64,000 bases of DNA, taken from assembly GCF_049319665.1 (NCBI RefSeq), contig NZ_JBMOUD010000001.1, positions 434,001 to 498,000 of the forward strand. Direction: 5' to 3'. Of this stretch, positions 1 to 8,462 are shown piece by piece (position 1 is the first letter of the stretch; each line of letters opens with the position of its first letter). A program made the translations under genes and the position numbers. The DNA comes from JBMOUD01 sp049319665 (lineage in GTDB: Bacteria > Pseudomonadota > Gammaproteobacteria > Enterobacterales > Enterobacteriaceae). The notes under the pieces are model-generated. The model was not told where the DNA came from and searched no databases. It saw only the letters and a program-made list of their open reading frames with translations.

Positions 1-172
1 TCTTAGTTGCGCCTTTGCTATTTTTAGCGGTGTAACCCTGCGTTGGGGCATCGGCGCTGCTATTTGGCGCAGCGTTAACGACTAGCGTATCTTCTGCCAG
101 CACTGCTGAAGGCACGGCTATCGCCATGACACAAAGTAGGTGGGAACGTTTAAGGGGAAAGGCTAACCGCAT
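1..172 (-). CDS. TonB-dependent siderophore receptor, N-terminal part only
   Basis: This gene runs off the left edge, so only about 57 codons are present. The ATG at 172 opens a basic, hydrophobic signal peptide (MRLAFPLKRSHLL, then a VMAIAV core and a PSAVLA cleavage region). A short acidic mature start, EDTLVVNAAP, follows, and then GYTAKNSKGATK. That last stretch resembles the segment that opens the plug domain in FhuA/FoxA/FcuA-type ferric-siderophore receptors. The protein would sit in the outer membrane and import an iron chelate with TonB energy. A Fur-like box lies about 120 bp upstream. The family call is an inference from the N-terminus only; the substrate cannot be told. Confidence 0.6.
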   Translation of the reverse strand, partial: MRLAFPLKRSHLLCVMAIAVPSAVLAEDTLVVNAAPNSSADAPTQGYTAKNSKGATK

Positions 173-291
173 AACTATAAATCCCTATGAGTAAGTCACT
201 AATGACGTATCAATGCCCTTTGTAGAGGCGATATTTGATGCGTTAACGTTGGTAACAAAAAGTAAGTAATCACTTGAATGCTAAATGTAAT

Positions 292-310
292 AAGAATTAT
301 TATCATTATT
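292..310 (-). promoter_or_regulatory. Fur-like box upstream of the receptor gene
   Basis: Read on the minus strand this is AATAATGATAATAATTCTT, which matches 15 of 19 positions of the classical Fur consensus GATAATGATAATCATTATC. It lies about 120 bp upstream of the receptor start, a normal place for iron repression. I see nothing else convincing in the gene-free stretch from 173 to 527. Confidence 0.65.
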
Positions 311-527
311 ATTTTAAGATTTTTAGTATAAATGTGAATAAATACGGCAAAAAGAGAGGGCACTAGGAGGATTAGGCGTAATACCCTTGGTAATAACGAG
401 GTGTAAGGCGGGATTTGGATGTTATTAAGTGAGTGTTTATATCAATGTTAGTGATGGCGTATCGCCTGATAAGCCATCTTGATGGGAACTTAAAGCCACA
501 ACACTACATAGACCAGGCCTTGCCAAA

Positions 528-1049
528 CTAAGCGGCGACTAAGCCCAAAACTGCACCTAACGCCAGTACCCACAGCGGATGGATTTTCTTATTAAGCGCT
601 AACAGCGTACACAGGGCAATAATTCCCCCCAGCGCCCAGTTTCTGGCTGAAGCGTCAGCAATCAGCAGGCCACTTGATACGACTAACCCGACGGTGACCG
701 GCACTAAACCTGTTTGCACAATCCGCCGCCATGGTTTGTCTTTGTAGCGTTTCCATCCGCCCATCACTACCAGCGTAATCAGCGAGGAAGGGCCGAATTT
801 TGCCAGCGAAGACACCAGCAGCCCAGACCAACCAGCAACTTGCCAGCCGACAAGAGGAACAATCATCATGTTTGGGCCGGGCGCAGCCTGGGCTAGTGCA
901 AACAAGGCATTAAATTCTTCGGCGCTCATCCAGTGATGAATCTGCACAACTTCACGCTGCATCTCCGGCAAAATAGTATTGCCGCCGCCGAATGCCATCA
1001 CAGATAATTGGGTAAATAGCAGGGCTAAGCTGACCAAAATAGCGATCAT
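528..1049 (-). CDS. Chromate transporter family protein, C-terminal-type half (CHR domain)
   Basis: This is a 173-residue inner-membrane protein of the CHR family, short-chain type, in which two half-size proteins replace the single long ChrA. The signature glycine/proline motifs are visible: AFGGGN near the start and AQAAPGPN around residues 50-60, followed by several hydrophobic segments. I chose the ATG at 1049 because it overlaps the stop codon of the upstream half (ATGA) and has a strong GGAGGAG ribosome site. A longer reading from 1172 would lie inside the partner gene. Family members export chromate or related oxyanions, but many short-chain pairs have no proven substrate, so the true cargo is uncertain. 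Confidence 0.85.
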   Translation of the reverse strand: MIAILVSLALLFTQLSVMAFGGGNTILPEMQREVVQIHHWMSAEEFNALFALAQAAPGPNMMIVPLVGWQVAGWSGLLVSSLAKFGPSSLITLVVMGGWKRYKDKPWRRIVQTGLVPVTVGLVVSSGLLIADASARNWALGGIIALCTLLALNKKIHPLWVLALGAVLGLVAA

Positions 1050-1636
1050 TTTCCACTCCTCCAAAACAGCAAGATGCTCACCGGTGCTAAAATCAGCATC
1101 ACCGGTAACATCGGCAGACGCAGCCAGGCAATCGCAATCAGGCTGGCGGCAACAATAGCTAATTGCAGCCACTTGCCACGCAGCGGTGCCAGCATCTTGA
1201 TACCGGTGGATAATAGTAATCCCGCGGCGGCGGCGGCCAGTCCGGCAAAGATATGCTCAACATAAAGATTGGTTTGATAGCGGGCGTAAATAAGTCCCAA
1301 TAGGACGACTATCACTGTTGGGGCGAAGATAAGACCTAAAAGTGCGGATAAAGCGCCGCGTAAACCGCGAAACTCCATGCCTATTGCAACCGACAGGTTA
1401 ATAATATTGCCGCCGGGTAAGAACTGGCATAAACCCAGTAATTCAACGAACTGGTCTGCAGTAAGCCAACGACGTTTTTCTACCAGCATACGGCGAGCCA
1501 TGGGCAAAACGCCGCCGAATCCGGTCAGTCCTAAAACGAAAAAGCCCATAAAAAGTTGACCACAATCAGGCGTGATCAGAGAGTGTTCACGCTCGTTGCT
1601 CTCGATAGGCAGTGATGAAGTGGAAGTCTGTGACAT
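1046..1636 (-). CDS. Chromate transporter family protein, N-terminal-type half (CHR domain)
   Basis: This 196-residue membrane protein is the partner half of the short-chain chromate transporter pair. A polar N-terminus of about 28 residues precedes LTGFGGVLPMARR, the FGG motif of the CHR domain, then QFLPGGN in place of the usual LPGPN, and five to six hydrophobic helices. Its stop overlaps the start of the second half, so the two are translationally coupled and probably form a heterodimer. A LysR regulator is transcribed divergently 112 bp away and likely controls the pair. The substrate is inferred only from the family. Confidence 0.85.
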   Translation of the reverse strand: MSQTSTSSLPIESNEREHSLITPDCGQLFMGFFVLGLTGFGGVLPMARRMLVEKRRWLTADQFVELLGLCQFLPGGNIINLSVAIGMEFRGLRGALSALLGLIFAPTVIVVLLGLIYARYQTNLYVEHIFAGLAAAAAGLLLSTGIKMLAPLRGKWLQLAIVAASLIAIAWLRLPMLPVMLILAPVSILLFWRSGK

Positions 1637-1748
1637 GATGAGCGTCCATTAAATAATAGTAGCTGTAAAGGTATCGTTTTTTACTATGATCTACCTGATA
1701 ATCTATTATGTCTAATGCCTTAAATATCTAAAAGGATACCTTGAAAGT

Positions 1749-2669
1749 ATGGCAGTAATAGAACTACGTCGTTTACGCGCTTTCGTCACCGTAGTGGCCG
1801 AGGGGAATATCACCCGTGCTGCCGAGAAATTATTTATGCAACAGCCGCCACTGACTCGCTTATTGAAAGGGTTGGAGGATGAATTTGGCGTTGCGTTACT
1901 CAGGCGCTTACCTAGAGGCGTTGAAACCACCGACGCGGGGAATTTGCTATTCCAAGAAGCCACTAAATTACTTGAACAGGCGGAAAATCTCACCAACACA
2001 ATGCAGCGTGTGGCAAAGGGCGACCGGGGAAGCATTGCTATCGGCTTTACCAGCTCGTCGGCACTGCATCCGTTTGTGCCACAAGTGCTGCGTCGTTATC
2101 GAGACATTTATCCTGCGGTGACAACACAACTCGATGAGTCGGGTAGCGGAGAGTTGTTACAAGCGTTACTGAACAAAAAGATTGATGTGGCCTTTGTGCG
2201 CATGCCGGTTAGCGGCATGCCTGAGCTGAAATCCGACCAAATTTTGCAAGAGCCGATGCTGGTGGCCTTGCCCGACAAACATCGCTTAGCGCAAGAAAAT
2301 GACGCACCAGTCACGTTAACTGAACTGGTAAGCGAGCCTTTTATCCTTTATCGCCGTTTGGCCGGTCAAGGATTGTATGATGCAATTTTGGCCGCTTGTT
2401 TTCGTGCTGGATTTAGTCCGACGATAGTGCAGGAAGCGCCACGTCTGACCTCGTGTTTAAGCCTGGTCGGAGCAGGATTAGGTGTATCAATTGTCCCGGC
2501 TTCTATGGCGCGTTTAGGTGGTGAAGGTATTCATTACCGACCGTTGTCGGCTGATTCAGGGCTGTTCGCTTCGCTTTACTTGGCTCAACGCAAAGAGAGC
2601 AAGCCGTCACCGGTGATTTATACATTTTGTGAATTGGTAAAATCGCTACTTGCAGAGCGGCAGGGTTAA
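1749..2669 (+). CDS. LysR-family transcriptional regulator
   Basis: This 306-residue LysR-type regulator has the winged helix-turn-helix at residues 4-62 (ELRRLRAFVTVVAEGNITRAA, then QQPPLTRLLKGLEDE). A periplasmic-binding-protein-like effector domain fills roughly residues 90-300 (IGFTSSSALHPFVP at its beginning, SLVGAGLGVSIVP near the end). It is divergent from the chromate-transporter pair with a 112 bp shared promoter region, the classic arrangement for a LysR protein and its target. The effector is unknown. It converges on the ArsR gene with only a 4 bp gap. Confidence 0.9.
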   Translation: MAVIELRRLRAFVTVVAEGNITRAAEKLFMQQPPLTRLLKGLEDEFGVALLRRLPRGVETTDAGNLLFQEATKLLEQAENLTNTMQRVAKGDRGSIAIGFTSSSALHPFVPQVLRRYRDIYPAVTTQLDESGSGELLQALLNKKIDVAFVRMPVSGMPELKSDQILQEPMLVALPDKHRLAQENDAPVTLTELVSEPFILYRRLAGQGLYDAILAACFRAGFSPTIVQEAPRLTSCLSLVGAGLGVSIVPASMARLGGEGIHYRPLSADSGLFASLYLAQRKESKPSPVIYTFCELVKSLLAERQG

Positions 2670-2673
2670 TCCA

Positions 2674-3027
2674 TTAGCCGATATTTTCTTTTAAGTGTTT
2701 GCATACAGTATCGAATGTGATGTTATCGCTTTGAATTGCTGCTAATAAAGAATCCAGCAGCCCAGGGAAGCGGGCATCAATATCTTCGCGGCGCAGAGAC
2801 AGAAGATTAGCGCGGCCATCGGGACGTTGCCAAATCACGCCGCTTTCACGTAATACTCGCCAATGGTGAGTCAGTGTCGATTTAGGCAATCCATGTAATA
2901 AAGTGCCACAGGCATGTTCACCGCCATTCGCCAATACTCTCACCACGGCCAGTCTTAGCGGATTACCCAGTGCCATCAGTACATTTTCTAAGCGTATTTG
3001 TTGGCGCTCAGGGTGGTTGGCAATCAT
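2674..3027 (-). CDS. ArsR/winged-helix family transcriptional regulator
   Basis: This is a 117-residue stand-alone winged-helix protein. Residues 15-85 follow the ArsR pattern: ALGNPLRLAVVRVL, then a recognition helix around LPKSTLTHHWRVLRESGVIWQ, then a wing ending in GRANLLSLRRED. There is one Cys in the HTH (HACGTLL) and another near the C-terminus (VCKHL), but no complete metal-binding CxC motif, so a metal sensor is not supported. It is divergent from the EF-G gene across a 288 bp region and may repress itself and that neighbour. The inducer is unknown. Confidence 0.8.
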   Translation of the reverse strand: MIANHPERQQIRLENVLMALGNPLRLAVVRVLANGGEHACGTLLHGLPKSTLTHHWRVLRESGVIWQRPDGRANLLSLRREDIDARFPGLLDSLLAAIQSDNITFDTVCKHLKENIG

Positions 3028-3315
3028 AACGCTCCTAATTATTTCATTATTTACTTACATATCAGGCTGGTCTACACACCAGAAAATCCTGTGCGGACAG
3101 CAATATAGCCTAAGCTTTTATTATCATGCAACGCGCGTCCCCTCTGTTGTTTGCACATTATCCCGATATCAGTAATAGTTTAAATCTATTGTTCGATTAT
3201 ACTCGTACTATTGTAATGTATGTTCGTTAGACAATACTTAACGTGAACTAATCAATAAACGGGTAAGCGAGGCTCCCGTTACTTTAATTTAGCCATCATC
3301 TACAAAGGATATTAT
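3028..3315. promoter_or_regulatory. Divergent promoter region between ArsR regulator and EF-G gene
   Basis: This 288 bp AT-rich spacer separates two divergent genes. TGTTCG occurs at 3190-3195 and again at 3221-3226, with a TTATACT stretch between them that could be a -10 box. These repeats are candidate operator halves for the ArsR protein. This is pattern reading only. Confidence 0.3.
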
Positions 3316-5421
3316 ATGGCTCGTAAAACTCCTATTGAGCGCTACCGTAATATCGGTATCTCAGCCCACATCGACGCCGGTAAAACGACCACCACTGAGC
3401 GTATCCTGTTCTATACCGGCATGAACCACAAATTGGGTGAAGTGCATGACGGTGGTGCAACAACGGACTGGATGGAGCAGGAGCAAGAGCGCGGAATTAC
3501 CATTACTTCCGCGGCTGTGACTTGCTTCTGGCAAGGCATGGACCATTCATTTGATGAGCATCGTATCAATATTATTGATACGCCAGGACACGTGGATTTC
3601 ACCATTGAGGTTGAACGTTCTATGCGTGTGCTCGATGGTGCGGTGATGGTATATGACTCGGTCGGTGGCGTGCAGCCGCAGTCCGAAACAGTGTGGCGTC
3701 AGGCGAATAAATATCAGGTGCCGCGTCTAGCCTTTGTCAACAAAATGGACCGTCCTGGTGCTGATTTCTTTCGCGTACGACAAATGATGGTCGAACGCCT
3801 TAAAGCTAATCCTGTGCCGATTGTTATTCCAATTGGTAAGGAAGATTCTTTTATTGGCGTGGTCGATCTGCGAAAAATGCGCGCTATTTACTGGGATGAT
3901 GCGACACAAGGTATGACCTTCAACTACGACGTTATCCCGGATGATTTATTGGCCGTAGCACAAGAGTGGCGAGAAAACATGGTTGCCGCCGCCGCAGAAG
4001 CTAACGATGAGCTAATGAATACCTACCTCGAACAAGGGGAATTGAGTGAGGACGACATCACAGCGGGTCTGCGTCAGAGGACCATTGCCGGAGAGATCCA
4101 GCCGATGTTGTGCGGCAGTGCATTTAAGAACAAAGGCGTACAGCGCATGCTTGATGCGGTGGTTGAGTTAATGCCCTCGCCGCTGGATATTGCTGCGGTG
4201 ACTGGCACCGATGAACAAGGGCAGGAAGTCAGCAGACAGGCCAACGATAACGAGAAGTTCTCCGCGTTGGCCTTCAAACTGATGACCGATCCTTTTGTCG
4301 GGCAGTTAACCTTTGTGCGGGTTTATTCTGGTGTATTGTCGAAAGGTGATAGCGTTTACAACCCGGTGCGCGGTAAGAAAGAGCGTATTGGTCGTATTGT
4401 GCAGATGCATGCCAATATCCGTCATGAAGTGGATGAAATTCGCGCTGGCGATATTGCGGCTTGCGTCGGGCTAAAAGACGTGACGACAGGGGAAACGCTG
4501 TGTGATCCGAATGCGGTATTAACCTTGGTGCGCATGGAGTTCCCAGAGCCGGTGATTTCTCAAGCTATCGAGCCAAAAACTAAGGCCGATCAGGAGAAAA
4601 TGGGCATTGCGTTACAACGTTTAGCTTCTGAGGACCCGTCGTTCCGTATTCGTACCGATGAAGAGTCCGGTCAGACGATTATCTCCGGTATGGGGGAATT
4701 GCATCTGGAAATTATTGTTGACCGTATGAAGCGTGAATTTGGCGTTGAGGCCAACATCGGGAAACCACAGGTGACCTATCGTGAAACGGTACGTCAGGCG
4801 GTACAAGATGTTGAAGGGAAATTTGTGCGCCAATCCGGTGGTAAAGGGCAATATGGGCATGTTGTTTTTAGCCTTGAACCACAGGAGGCTGGCAAAGGGT
4901 TTACCTTTGTTGATGCAACTAAAGGTGGCGTAGTGCCACGAGAATATCTGCCTGCGGTAGAGAAAGGCGTAGTTGAAGCCTTGAATACTGGCGTGTTGGC
5001 TGGATATCCAGTGGTAGACGTGAAAGTGACATTAACCTTTGGTTCGTATCACGAGGTGGACTCGTCGGAAATGGCCTTTAAGATGGCGGCGATATTCGGC
5101 TTTAAAGAGGCCGCCAAACGTGCGAAACCGGTGATTTTGGAGCCAATGATGCACGTCGAGGTGGAAACGCCAGAAGATTATGCGGGCAGCGTGATGGGCG
5201 ACTTGTCCTCCAGACGTGGCATAGTGCAAGGGATGGAGGAGATCTTAGGGGGCGGCGGTAAGTTAATTAAAGCTGATGTGCCATTATCAGAGATGTTTGG
5301 CTATTCCACGGTATTACGCTCAATGTCGCAAGGACGGGCAACTTATACCATGGAGTTCCATCATTATGCCCAGGCTCCGAATAACGTTGCTGATGATATT
5401 ATTGCTTCGCGTCATAAATAG
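3316..5421 (+). CDS. fusA: Elongation factor G, stand-alone paralogue
   Basis: This 701-residue translational GTPase is full length for EF-G. Visible motifs are the P-loop AHIDAGKTTTTE (residues 17-28), switch II DTPGHVDFT, NKMD for guanine specificity, and the domain IV sequence GKGQYGH. It drives tRNA/mRNA translocation on the ribosome. It is not in the str operon (no rpsL, rpsG or tufA neighbours) but alone, divergent from an ArsR regulator. Its sequence differs from the housekeeping enterobacterial EF-G at many places (PIERYRN, FVDATKGGVVPRE), so I read it as a second EF-G rather than the main copy. An AAGGA ribosome site sits 7 bp before the ATG. A fusA2-like role in slow growth, recycling or antibiotic tolerance is speculation. 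Confidence 0.93.
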   Translation: MARKTPIERYRNIGISAHIDAGKTTTTERILFYTGMNHKLGEVHDGGATTDWMEQEQERGITITSAAVTCFWQGMDHSFDEHRINIIDTPGHVDFTIEVERSMRVLDGAVMVYDSVGGVQPQSETVWRQANKYQVPRLAFVNKMDRPGADFFRVRQMMVERLKANPVPIVIPIGKEDSFIGVVDLRKMRAIYWDDATQGMTFNYDVIPDDLLAVAQEWRENMVAAAAEANDELMNTYLEQGELSEDDITAGLRQRTIAGEIQPMLCGSAFKNKGVQRMLDAVVELMPSPLDIAAVTGTDEQGQEVSRQANDNEKFSALAFKLMTDPFVGQLTFVRVYSGVLSKGDSVYNPVRGKKERIGRIVQMHANIRHEVDEIRAGDIAACVGLKDVTTGETLCDPNAVLTLVRMEFPEPVISQAIEPKTKADQEKMGIALQRLASEDPSFRIRTDEESGQTIISGMGELHLEIIVDRMKREFGVEANIGKPQVTYRETVRQAVQDVEGKFVRQSGGKGQYGHVVFSLEPQEAGKGFTFVDATKGGVVPREYLPAVEKGVVEALNTGVLAGYPVVDVKVTLTFGSYHEVDSSEMAFKMAAIFGFKEAAKRAKPVILEPMMHVEVETPEDYAGSVMGDLSSRRGIVQGMEEILGGGGKLIKADVPLSEMFGYSTVLRSMSQGRATYTMEFHHYAQAPNNVADDIIASRHK

Positions 5422-5450
5422 CAGTACAGAGCACGATAACAACTGAAATG

Positions 5451-5487
5451 AAACGGCTTATGTGCGTTATGACATAAGCCGTTTTTT
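5451..5487 (+). terminator. Rho-independent terminator after the EF-G gene
   Basis: Perfect 12-bp arms (AAACGGCTTATG / CATAAGCCGTTT) around a 10-base loop, followed by a run of T. Confidence 0.85.
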
Positions 5488-5569
5488 ATAGTCAATTTTA
5501 TTGTTCATAACAACATGTCGAGAGATATCTGCGCAATTTTACGGATGAATTTTGCCAAGAATTTAATGC

Positions 5570-6196
5570 TTATTTTAATAACAGGGGCATAAAATAAATG
5601 GCGTCGATTCCTTCATAAATTGCTGAAATTAACAGCGTGATTAGAATTAATGGATAAAATCGAGCGGTTGATATTAACCCGGCATGATAGCCATCCCAGC
5701 GTGATGTCATCCCATAGCGTGTCGGCCAAAAGAACATGCTACCATGAACCCAAGCTGCAAATGCGGCTAAAATATAAGCTTGACTTTCGATCAGCCAGGT
5801 CAACGTGTGTAGGATCATAGTTATTTTATCTGGGCCAATCGGTGCAAATAAAAAACCCCATAAAACAGCGCGATATAATACAGCGAGAATACCAATAAAT
5901 GGAATGATGAACGAGGGCAATGTCGTCATGCTTAACGTGATAACAAGGTTAACTAAGAACGTAATCACAATAGAAAACACGATATTTCCATGCTCGTAGA
6001 CATCACCTGTCGTTTTAAAGATCCCTGGCTTGGCAAAAACTTGTTCAATATCCGGCTTAAAATAGTTTTGTATTTCTGAAGCATATGACGTAGTTAATAT
6101 GGTCAAAATTAATATTGTGTAAAATGCAAGATTGATATTAATGAGTGCTTTTTTATGTTGCTTGATAATCAATAATGCATTTTTTATGCAAGACAT
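5570..6196 (-). CDS. Polytopic membrane protein, possibly SpoIIM/DUF95-like
   Basis: This 208-residue protein has about five hydrophobic segments (around residues 20-38, 70-92, 95-118, 133-153 and 180-205). The middle resembles the SpoIIM/DUF95 family: an NLVITL helix, a YRAVLWGFLFAPIG turn, then HTLTWLIESQAYILAAFAAWVHG with the conserved H...E...A.G spacing. That family assignment is weak. The gene lies 43 bp downstream of a TetR repressor on the same strand, so the two probably form one operon, and the TetR ligand may relate to this membrane protein. No function can be claimed. Confidence 0.6.
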   Translation of the reverse strand: MSCIKNALLIIKQHKKALININLAFYTILILTILTTSYASEIQNYFKPDIEQVFAKPGIFKTTGDVYEHGNIVFSIVITFLVNLVITLSMTTLPSFIIPFIGILAVLYRAVLWGFLFAPIGPDKITMILHTLTWLIESQAYILAAFAAWVHGSMFFWPTRYGMTSRWDGYHAGLISTARFYPLILITLLISAIYEGIDAIYFMPLLLK

Positions 6197-6239
6197 TTTT
6201 TATTCCTGAGTAGGTGAGTAGTTATTATTTTTTAATGCG

Positions 6240-6863
6240 TTATGCTTTTATCACCGTTTTCTTAAAGCACAATTTCAAGACGGCAGTTCGCGTCGTCCCT
6301 TTTTGGGGCTTTTTATCATCATGCCCAAGTGCCCCCATTGCGGCGTTGATAATATCTCCTCGCCATTGCTGTTGCAGACCCAAACGGGCTGCTAATAAGG
6401 CAATGGCTCCCATACCACTAAATGCGCTGGTAACTCGAATAATGCGTTCCTGGCTGGCGGTTGTTAAATCGATACCTAGTGCCGCATAGGCGATGAAGCC
6501 AATTTGTGTTAGCTCAGGGTCAATATTTGGACTATCTGCCAACCGATTTCCTAATGCCGAAATACCAGGCCAATTGAAGGTAAAATCGACAGCGGCAGCA
6601 ATGACAGCCTGTTGGCGATCGCTCCCTACAGGCATATGCTCAACGTTATCAAATACCGTACGTATAAATTCCGCTAACGTCTTGAGCACTGCATTGTAGA
6701 TCGCTTGTTTATTCGGATAGCGATGAAGCAGATCTGCTTTCGAATATTTCATTGCATTAGCAATCGCCTGTAATGAGGTATGTTCAATCCCATACTTGGC
6801 AAACAACCCGGCAGCATGGTCGATCAATTTAGCCTCTATTTCATCTTTGCTAAGTCTTGTCAT
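6240..6863 (-). CDS. TetR-family repressor (first of two paralogues)
   Basis: This 207-residue TetR protein has its HTH in residues 9-55: FAKYGIEHTSLQAIANAMKY, then SKADLLHRYPNKQAIYNAV. The rest is an all-helical ligand-binding domain. It is clearly a paralogue of the TetR gene at 10122-10682: both share the LADS/LADE-N...DPELTQ block, the TASQERI/TANQERI block, and the C-terminal ARLGLQQQWR and NAMGALGHD/NALGHD blocks. A palindrome upstream at 7040-7056 is a probable operator. The likely targets are itself, the downstream membrane gene, and perhaps the nearby esterase. The ligand is unknown. Confidence 0.88.
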   Translation of the reverse strand: MTRLSKDEIEAKLIDHAAGLFAKYGIEHTSLQAIANAMKYSKADLLHRYPNKQAIYNAVLKTLAEFIRTVFDNVEHMPVGSDRQQAVIAAAVDFTFNWPGISALGNRLADSPNIDPELTQIGFIAYAALGIDLTTASQERIIRVTSAFSGMGAIALLAARLGLQQQWRGDIINAAMGALGHDDKKPQKGTTRTAVLKLCFKKTVIKA

Positions 6864-7039
6864 GGGCCTTATCCGTTAGGTCATCGTGAAACTTACTATT
6901 ACGTACGGTCCCTTACTGCTGGGGGACTATTTTGCATTGTGCAAAACGTTAACGGCTGACATTGCTGAGTTAGCAATATCAACAGCTAACGTCTCTTCAG
7001 GTCAGAACGATGATAATAATATACCAAATAGGTTTGTTT

Positions 7040-7056
7040 TCTACCATTTTGGTAGA
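7040..7056. promoter_or_regulatory. Palindromic TetR-type operator
   Basis: TCTACCA-TTT-TGGTAGA is a perfect 7-bp inverted repeat with a 3-bp spacer. It lies about 180 bp upstream of the TetR start, with an ATACCAA half-site at 7021-7027 beside it. TACCA/TGGTA also appears in the palindrome next to the paralogous repressor. Apart from this and the terminator at 7135, I see nothing in the gap 6864-7185. Confidence 0.5.
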
Positions 7057-7134
7057 TTAAATTTTAAGTTTATTTAATCTATTGAAAATAAAGGATTGTT
7101 TTTAGGTTTTTTCACGTAAGGGAAGCTAAAAAAT

Positions 7135-7172
7135 ACAAACGGCCTATGTTGATAACAACATAAGCCGTTTGT
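7135..7172 (-). terminator. Terminator after the esterase gene
   Basis: Arms of 17 bp with one G-U pair surround a 4-base loop, and a T-run follows on the minus strand. The stem core CGGCTTATG is the same as in the terminator after the EF-G gene. Confidence 0.8.
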
Positions 7173-7185
7173 TACGGTCTGCTAA

Positions 7186-8205
7186 TTAATGGGCAGGATG
7201 CAGAGTATCGTTCAGGAATTGCGTTGCCTGGGCTACCGCGGAAATAGCCGCTGGCGTTTGGCCTAAAGCATTGAGCATTACAAAGTCATGAATGGTGCCG
7301 TTATAACGGGTGGAGGTAACACGAACACCGGCCTGCGTGAGTTTACGTGCATAGGCTTCGCCTTCATCGCGCAGTACATCGTTTTCATCAGTAATAACTA
7401 ACGCTTGTGGTAAACCTTTCAGCTGTTCTAGTGAAGCATTAAGCGGGGACAAATGTGGATCGGCACGTTTGGCAATGTTTGGCTCATACTGATTCCAGAA
7501 CCATTTCATCCCATCGCGAGTTAACCAAGGGCCATTGGCAAATTCATTATATGAACCGTTATTAAAATTGGCGGAGGTGACTGGGTAGAACAGCAGCTGT
7601 GCGGTAATTGCCGGCGTCTTGCGTTCTTTAGCCAGTAGCGTAACAACCGCTGTCATATTGCCCCCGACGCTATCACCGGCAACCGCCAATTTTGATGCGT
7701 CGATATTAAATTCAGCGGCATGTTCAGCGACATATTTAGTCACTGCGTAATCTTCTTCAACCGCCACAGGGTAACGATTTTCAGGGGAGCGGCTGTAATC
7801 AACAAACACTAATGTGGCGTGGCTACCGACGGCCAACTGACGGACCAAGCGATCGTGGGTAGATTTGTCACCCATAACCCAACCTGCACCGTGGAAATAG
7901 ATAATGACTGGCAATTTGCCTGTCGCACCATGAGGACGAATAACACGAATATTAGTGCTGCCTTTTGGACCAACAGGCAGCACTTTGTCCTCAATATCAA
8001 CGCTCAATAAACCTGTTGGATTAGCTTGAGCTGATGCCAATACATTGCGGGCGGCGGTAGGCGTCATTTTATAAATTGGTGTAGAACCCGCTAATGAGTC
8101 AATAAAGTGCTGGGTGGTTGGCTCTAACAGCGGGGCGGCCATTACACTGCCTGAAAGTAGAGATAATGCCAGAGTCGTTGCTGCCGCTAAGGTGGTTTTT
8201 TTCAT
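7186..8205 (-). CDS. Exported alpha/beta hydrolase (HSL/acetyl-esterase family)
   Basis: This 339-residue protein has a clear Sec signal peptide (MKKTTLAAATTLALSLLSG, cleaved near SVMA-AP). The hydrolase shows the hormone-sensitive-lipase family marks: oxyanion-hole YFHGAGWVMGD (HGAG instead of HGGG), nucleophile GDSVGGNM, the acid in DENDVLRDEG, and the catalytic His in NGTIHDFVML. It should hydrolyse short-chain or carbamate-like esters in the periplasm or outside the cell. It is a single-gene unit with its own terminator, lying between two TetR genes and next to an oxalate decarboxylase. The physiological substrate is unknown. Confidence 0.88.
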   Translation of the reverse strand: MKKTTLAAATTLALSLLSGSVMAAPLLEPTTQHFIDSLAGSTPIYKMTPTAARNVLASAQANPTGLLSVDIEDKVLPVGPKGSTNIRVIRPHGATGKLPVIIYFHGAGWVMGDKSTHDRLVRQLAVGSHATLVFVDYSRSPENRYPVAVEEDYAVTKYVAEHAAEFNIDASKLAVAGDSVGGNMTAVVTLLAKERKTPAITAQLLFYPVTSANFNNGSYNEFANGPWLTRDGMKWFWNQYEPNIAKRADPHLSPLNASLEQLKGLPQALVITDENDVLRDEGEAYARKLTQAGVRVTSTRYNGTIHDFVMLNALGQTPAAISAVAQATQFLNDTLHPAH

Positions 8206-8421
8206 TTTTGTTTCTCATCAATATGTTGTGAATAAAAAAGTCTGTCGTGAGCGTGAACGTATGCCGTGAACGCTTTTATTATTAACTCGTTAAAAAGTAG
8301 TTTGCAATTAAATTGTGCACTATTTAATTGTGTTTGATAAGATCTAATCGAGAGTGAAGGCATAGACTTCATCTCAACATATTGAAAAGTAAGATGTAGC
8401 TATCATTTTAGGGCGAGGTGA

Positions 8422-8453
8422 TATTTTTTTGAAAAATGGCGCTTTCGCGCCAT
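8422..8453 (-). terminator. Terminator after the oxalate decarboxylase gene
   Basis: Perfect arms ATGGCGC/GCGCCAT with a 4-base loop are followed on the minus strand by a T-rich run. Confidence 0.75.
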
Positions 8454-8462
8454 ATTAGGGCA

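Noticed and set aside
2674..3027. Arsenic or metal sensor function for the ArsR-type protein
   Set aside because: There is no CxC-type metal-binding motif in the recognition helix and no ars or efflux gene next to it.
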